From Rhodospirillaceae bacterium CCH5-H10 (GTDB lineage Bacteria > Pseudomonadota > Alphaproteobacteria > Reyranellales > Reyranellaceae), in assembly GCA_001557035.1 (NCBI GenBank), contig LSKJ01000448.1, positions 1 through 8,565 on the forward strand: 8,565 nt of DNA, read 5' to 3'. Position numbers and translations under genes: made by a program. The notes beneath the pieces were generated by a model, which saw nothing but the letters and a program-made list of their open reading frames with translations, had not been told where the DNA came from and did no database searches. Every line of letters begins with the position of its first letter. Within the stretch, counting starts at the first letter, position 1. Below are positions 6,052 to 8,565 of the stretch, one piece after another.

Positions 6052-7362
6052 ATGCGCTCCTACGCGAAATCGATCACGCTCTACGAGAAGACCCGAAAGC
6101 ATCTGGCCGGCGGCGTCAGCAGCAACGTGCGTTATGCCAGCGTTCCCGTGCCGCTCTTCTTCGCGCGAGGCGAGGGCGCCCGGCTCTACGACGTCGATGG
6201 CAACGTCCATATCGATTACGTGCTGGGGAACGGTCCGGCAATCCTCGGGCATGCGCCCAAGAAGGTGATCGAGGCCGTGGCCGCATCGCTGGGTGAGGGA
6301 CAACTCTTTGCGGCGCAGAATCCGCGCGAGACCCAATTGGCCGAACGGCTGTGTGCCCTGTTGCCCGGCGCGGAAGTCGTGCGTTTCTCTACCTCGGGAA
6401 CGGAAGCCGTGCTGATGGCCTTCCGTCTCGCCCGCGCCTTCACCGGCCGCGACAAGATCCTGAAGTTCGAGGGCCACTATCACGGCTGGAGCGACCAGGC
6501 CTATATCAGCGCCCGCCCACCGTTGAACGAGGCGGGGCCCGCCGATTCGCCGGTGCCGGTCGCCGGCTCTCCCGGCATGCCGGCCAGCGTATTGGGCGAC
6601 GTTGCGGTCTGCACCTGGAACGACCTCGATCTGCTGGAACAGGCGCTGGAGCGCCATCGCGGCCAGATCGCCGGCGTGATCATGGAACCGGTGATGGTGA
6701 ATGGCGGCGTGGCGGCGCCGGCGCCGGGTTATCTCGAAGGCGTGCGTGCGCTTTGCCACAAGCACGGTGCGCTCTTCATCTGCGACGAGGTCATCACCGG
6801 CTTCCGCGTCGGCCTGCGCGGCGCGCAGGGCAAGTTCGGCGTGACGGCCGATCTCAGCATCTACGCCAAGGCCGTGGCGGCGGGATTCCCTCTGGCGATG
6901 GTCGCGGGCCGACGGGACATCATGGACACGCTGCTCGACAAGGGTGTGATGCATGGCGGCACCTACAACGGCAACGTCCAGAGCATGGCGGCGGCGCTGG
7001 CGGCGCTGGATGTCCTCGAGGCCGGCGATGGCAGGGTCTATCGCGATCTCGAAGCGCGCGGCGCGGAGCTGATGCAGGGCCTCGCGTTACTGGCGAAGAA
7101 GCACAAGCTGCCGATTCTGGTGCAGGGCATGCCGGCGATCTTCCAGACGTACTTCACCTCGAACCCGGCGCCACGGAACTACCGCGAATCGGCGGCCTGC
7201 GATCGCGATGCCATGCTGTCGTTGCATGCGGCGTTGCAGGAAGAGGGTGTGCGGGCCCAGCAGGCCGGCAAGTGGTTCCTGTCGGCGGCGCACGACAAGC
7301 CGGTGATCGAGGAAACGCTCGCCGCCGCCGACCGCGCCATGGCCAGGGTGACGCTCGCTTAG
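6052..7362 (+). CDS. Class III PLP aminotransferase, glutamate-1-semialdehyde aminomutase-like
   Basis: A 436-residue fold-type I, class III enzyme of the GSA-aminomutase-like group. Visible are LAGGVSSNVRY near the N-terminus, ARLYDVDGNVHIDY, the PLP phosphate loop STSGTEAVLMAFRLARAFTG (113-131), FEGHYHGWSD (139-148), Asp245 in FICDEVITGFR, the Schiff-base Lys273 in YAKAVAAGFPLAMVAG, and Thr304 in HGGTYNGN. True HemL carries a glycine-rich GK..GGG.P around its lysine; here it is AKAVAAGFP. With no tetrapyrrole genes nearby, a catabolic transaminase is more likely than HemL. The same group includes beta-amino-acid transaminases. The ATG at 6052 is chosen because a GGTGAGGGA run precedes it and the N-terminus matches the family there; the frame stays open to 5191 only as antisense to gntR. 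HMG-CoA lyase follows after 88 bases, probably in the same transcript. The substrate is unknown. Confidence 0.87.
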   Translation: MRSYAKSITLYEKTRKHLAGGVSSNVRYASVPVPLFFARGEGARLYDVDGNVHIDYVLGNGPAILGHAPKKVIEAVAASLGEGQLFAAQNPRETQLAERLCALLPGAEVVRFSTSGTEAVLMAFRLARAFTGRDKILKFEGHYHGWSDQAYISARPPLNEAGPADSPVPVAGSPGMPASVLGDVAVCTWNDLDLLEQALERHRGQIAGVIMEPVMVNGGVAAPAPGYLEGVRALCHKHGALFICDEVITGFRVGLRGAQGKFGVTADLSIYAKAVAAGFPLAMVAGRRDIMDTLLDKGVMHGGTYNGNVQSMAAALAALDVLEAGDGRVYRDLEARGAELMQGLALLAKKHKLPILVQGMPAIFQTYFTSNPAPRNYRESAACDRDAMLSLHAALQEEGVRAQQAGKWFLSAAHDKPVIEETLAAADRAMARVTLA

Positions 7363-7450
7363 ATCGCGCGGGGAGACGGGATCGCCATTGCAACGCTGCC
7401 GATCTTCTTTACGGTCGTGCTGAAGCAGACGACGGTGTAGGGGCGGAACG

Positions 7451-8359
7451 ATGAATTATCCGAAGACGGTGCGGCTGGTCGAAGTGGGACCGCGCGACGG
7501 TTTGCAGAATGAAGCCAAGCCGGTGCCGGTCGAGGCCAAGGTGGCGCTGATCGACGCACTCTCGGCTGCCGGTCACTCCGCCGTGGAAGCCGGCAGCTTC
7601 GTGTCGCCGAAATGGGTCCCGCAGATGGCCAATACCGACGAGGTGATGGCCCGCATCCAGCGCAAGCCGGGAGTCAGCTATCCCGTCCTGGTGCCCAACA
7701 AGCAGGGCATGAACGGCGCGGTCGAGGCCCGCGTCGGCGAGATCGCGATCTTCACCGCGGCATCGGAAGCCTTCTGCCGCAAGAATACCAATTGCTCGAT
7801 CGACGAGAGCTTCGAGCGCTTCGCGCCGGTAATGGAAGCGGCGCAAAAGCACGGCATGAAGGTGCGCGGCTACGTCTCGACCGTGATCGCCTGCCCCTAT
7901 GACGGCAAGGTCTCGCCGGCCAAGGTCGCGGAGGTGTCGGACCGGCTGTTCCGGATGGGCTGCTACGAGGTCTCGCTCGGCGACACGATCGGTGTCGGCA
8001 CGCCTGGCGAGTGCGTCGCCATGATCGACGCGGTTGCCGAGAAGATGCCGCGCGAAAAGATCGCCGCTCACTTCCACGATACCTACGGCCAGTCGCTGGC
8101 CAACATCCTGGCGGTCATGGAGCGCGGCATCGCCGTGTTCGACACTGCGGTCGCGGGCCTCGGCGGCTGTCCTTACGCCAAGGGCGCCTCGGGCAATGTC
8201 GGCACCGAGGACGTGATCTACCTGATGAACGGACTCGGCATCCGGCACGGCGTCGACCTTGACGCGATTGCCAAGGCCGGCCGCGAGATCTGCACGGCAC
8301 TCGGCCGCGAACCGGCTTCGAAGGTGGCGCAGGCGCTCAAGGCCAAGGCGGGTGCCTAG
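7451..8359 (+). CDS. mvaB: Hydroxymethylglutaryl-CoA lyase
   Basis: Cleaves (S)-HMG-CoA to acetyl-CoA and acetoacetate, the last step of leucine catabolism (LiuE in liu nomenclature). It is a 302-residue TIM-barrel enzyme of usual bacterial length. The catalytic and metal-binding set is complete: Arg15 and Asp16 in VEVGPRDGLQNE, Glu46 in VEAGSFVSPKWVPQM, His207 and His209 in HFHDTYGQ, the active-site loop GLGGCPYAKGASGNVGTED with Cys240, and Asn249. These match human Arg41, Asp42, Glu72, His233, His235, Cys266 and Asn275 by motif. The N-terminus begins directly before the barrel, so no targeting peptide is present. The ATG at 7451 follows a weak GGGGCGGA. It lies 88 bases after the class III aminotransferase on the same strand; joint transcription is likely. 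The paired cysteine and PYAKGASGN loop favour HMG-CoA lyase over isopropylmalate or homocitrate synthases. Confidence 0.95.
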   Translation: MNYPKTVRLVEVGPRDGLQNEAKPVPVEAKVALIDALSAAGHSAVEAGSFVSPKWVPQMANTDEVMARIQRKPGVSYPVLVPNKQGMNGAVEARVGEIAIFTAASEAFCRKNTNCSIDESFERFAPVMEAAQKHGMKVRGYVSTVIACPYDGKVSPAKVAEVSDRLFRMGCYEVSLGDTIGVGTPGECVAMIDAVAEKMPREKIAAHFHDTYGQSLANILAVMERGIAVFDTAVAGLGGCPYAKGASGNVGTEDVIYLMNGLGIRHGVDLDAIAKAGREICTALGREPASKVAQALKAKAGA

Positions 8360-8565
8360 CCCGTATATCTCAAACGCCGTTCAGGTCTGGGTAACGGCCT
8401 GGTGGCGTGGGCAAAGGATCTGGCTTTGAGTGTTTGAAGTCGGTCTGGGTGGCTTTCGTCGAACGCCGGCCGGCGTTGTCATGACGGGCGATCGACAAAG
8501 CCAGAGTGCTGCATGTGTCGGGCGCCATACTCGACGGCCCGCGAGATCGGCTCGCCTGTTCGAGG
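8360..8565. other. Intergenic tail with palindromes, no callable gene
   Basis: No convincing coding region was found in the last 206 bases. Structures seen are a 6-bp stem GCCGTT/AACGGC at 8376-8381 and 8393-8398 with an 11-base loop, a perfect 16-bp palindrome AACGCCGGCCGGCGTT at 8462-8477, and a 10-base inverted pair TCTGGCTTTG (8419-8428) and CAAAGCCAGA (8496-8505) that brackets it. GGTCTGGGT occurs twice, at 8384-8392 and 8442-8450. No T-tract terminator is visible. Short open frames reach the right edge on both strands, but none has a recognisable motif. Confidence 0.5.

Noticed and set aside
7363..7440. In-frame 25-codon extension after the class III aminotransferase TAG, ending in a second TAG and containing a hydrophobic IATLPIFFTVVL stretch
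   Set aside because: The protein is already full length for its family. There is no start codon for a separate small gene and no sign of readthrough machinery; it is probably chance.
8370..8565. Minus-strand open frames entering from the right edge (stops at 8370-8372 and 8479-8481)
   Set aside because: They are short and edge-limited with no recognisable motif; all three minus frames stay open for long stretches here because of GC content, so no gene can be supported.

Overview
This GC-rich window (about two thirds G+C by eye) reads as chromosomal catabolic DNA from an alphaproteobacterium. Protein types, codon use and gene order suggest a Rhodospirillales- or Rhizobiales-like organism. No rRNA, tRNA, phage, transposase or CRISPR array is visible. 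Taxonomy is inferred from sequence character only.

Layout. (1) Positions 1-1835, plus strand: the 3' three quarters of a biotin-containing acyl-CoA carboxylase subunit, most likely 3-methylcrotonyl-CoA carboxylase alpha (MccA/LiuD). It overlaps by 4 bases a small lipocalin-like protein gene. (2) 1842-1915: two inverted 25-base arms, each itself a palindrome, between convergent genes; this is a REP/BIME-like element. (3) 1928-4097, minus strand: a two-gene unit of a DUF2189 membrane protein followed by a RutG-like uracil/pyrimidine permease of the NCS2 family. (4) 4238-5940, minus strand: a two-gene unit of a GntR/FCD regulator followed by a fold-type IV (branched-chain/D-amino-acid type) aminotransferase. 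(5) 5941-6051: a divergent control region holding a perfect 14-bp palindrome, TTTGTGATCACAAA. (6) 6052-8359, plus strand: a class III aminotransferase of the glutamate-1-semialdehyde aminomutase-like group, then hydroxymethylglutaryl-CoA lyase. (7) 8360-8565: a tail with palindromes but no gene I can call.

How it may work together. Leucine breakdown runs from transamination to 2-ketoisocaproate, then isovaleryl-CoA, 3-methylcrotonyl-CoA, 3-methylglutaconyl-CoA (MccA/B), HMG-CoA, and finally acetyl-CoA plus acetoacetate (HMG-CoA lyase). Both a carboxylase subunit and HMG-CoA lyase are here, and the class IV aminotransferase could supply the first step. In a classical liu cluster mccA and the lyase gene sit close together; here about 6 kb separates them. 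The GntR regulator lies between the two aminotransferases and probably binds the palindrome to control itself, the class IV enzyme and the divergent class III/lyase pair. The pyrimidine permease unit has no obvious link to this theme.

I see no clear new biological system. The items most worth checking are the regulator with its candidate operator and two-aminotransferase arrangement, the degenerate FCD metal site, and the paired palindromic element.
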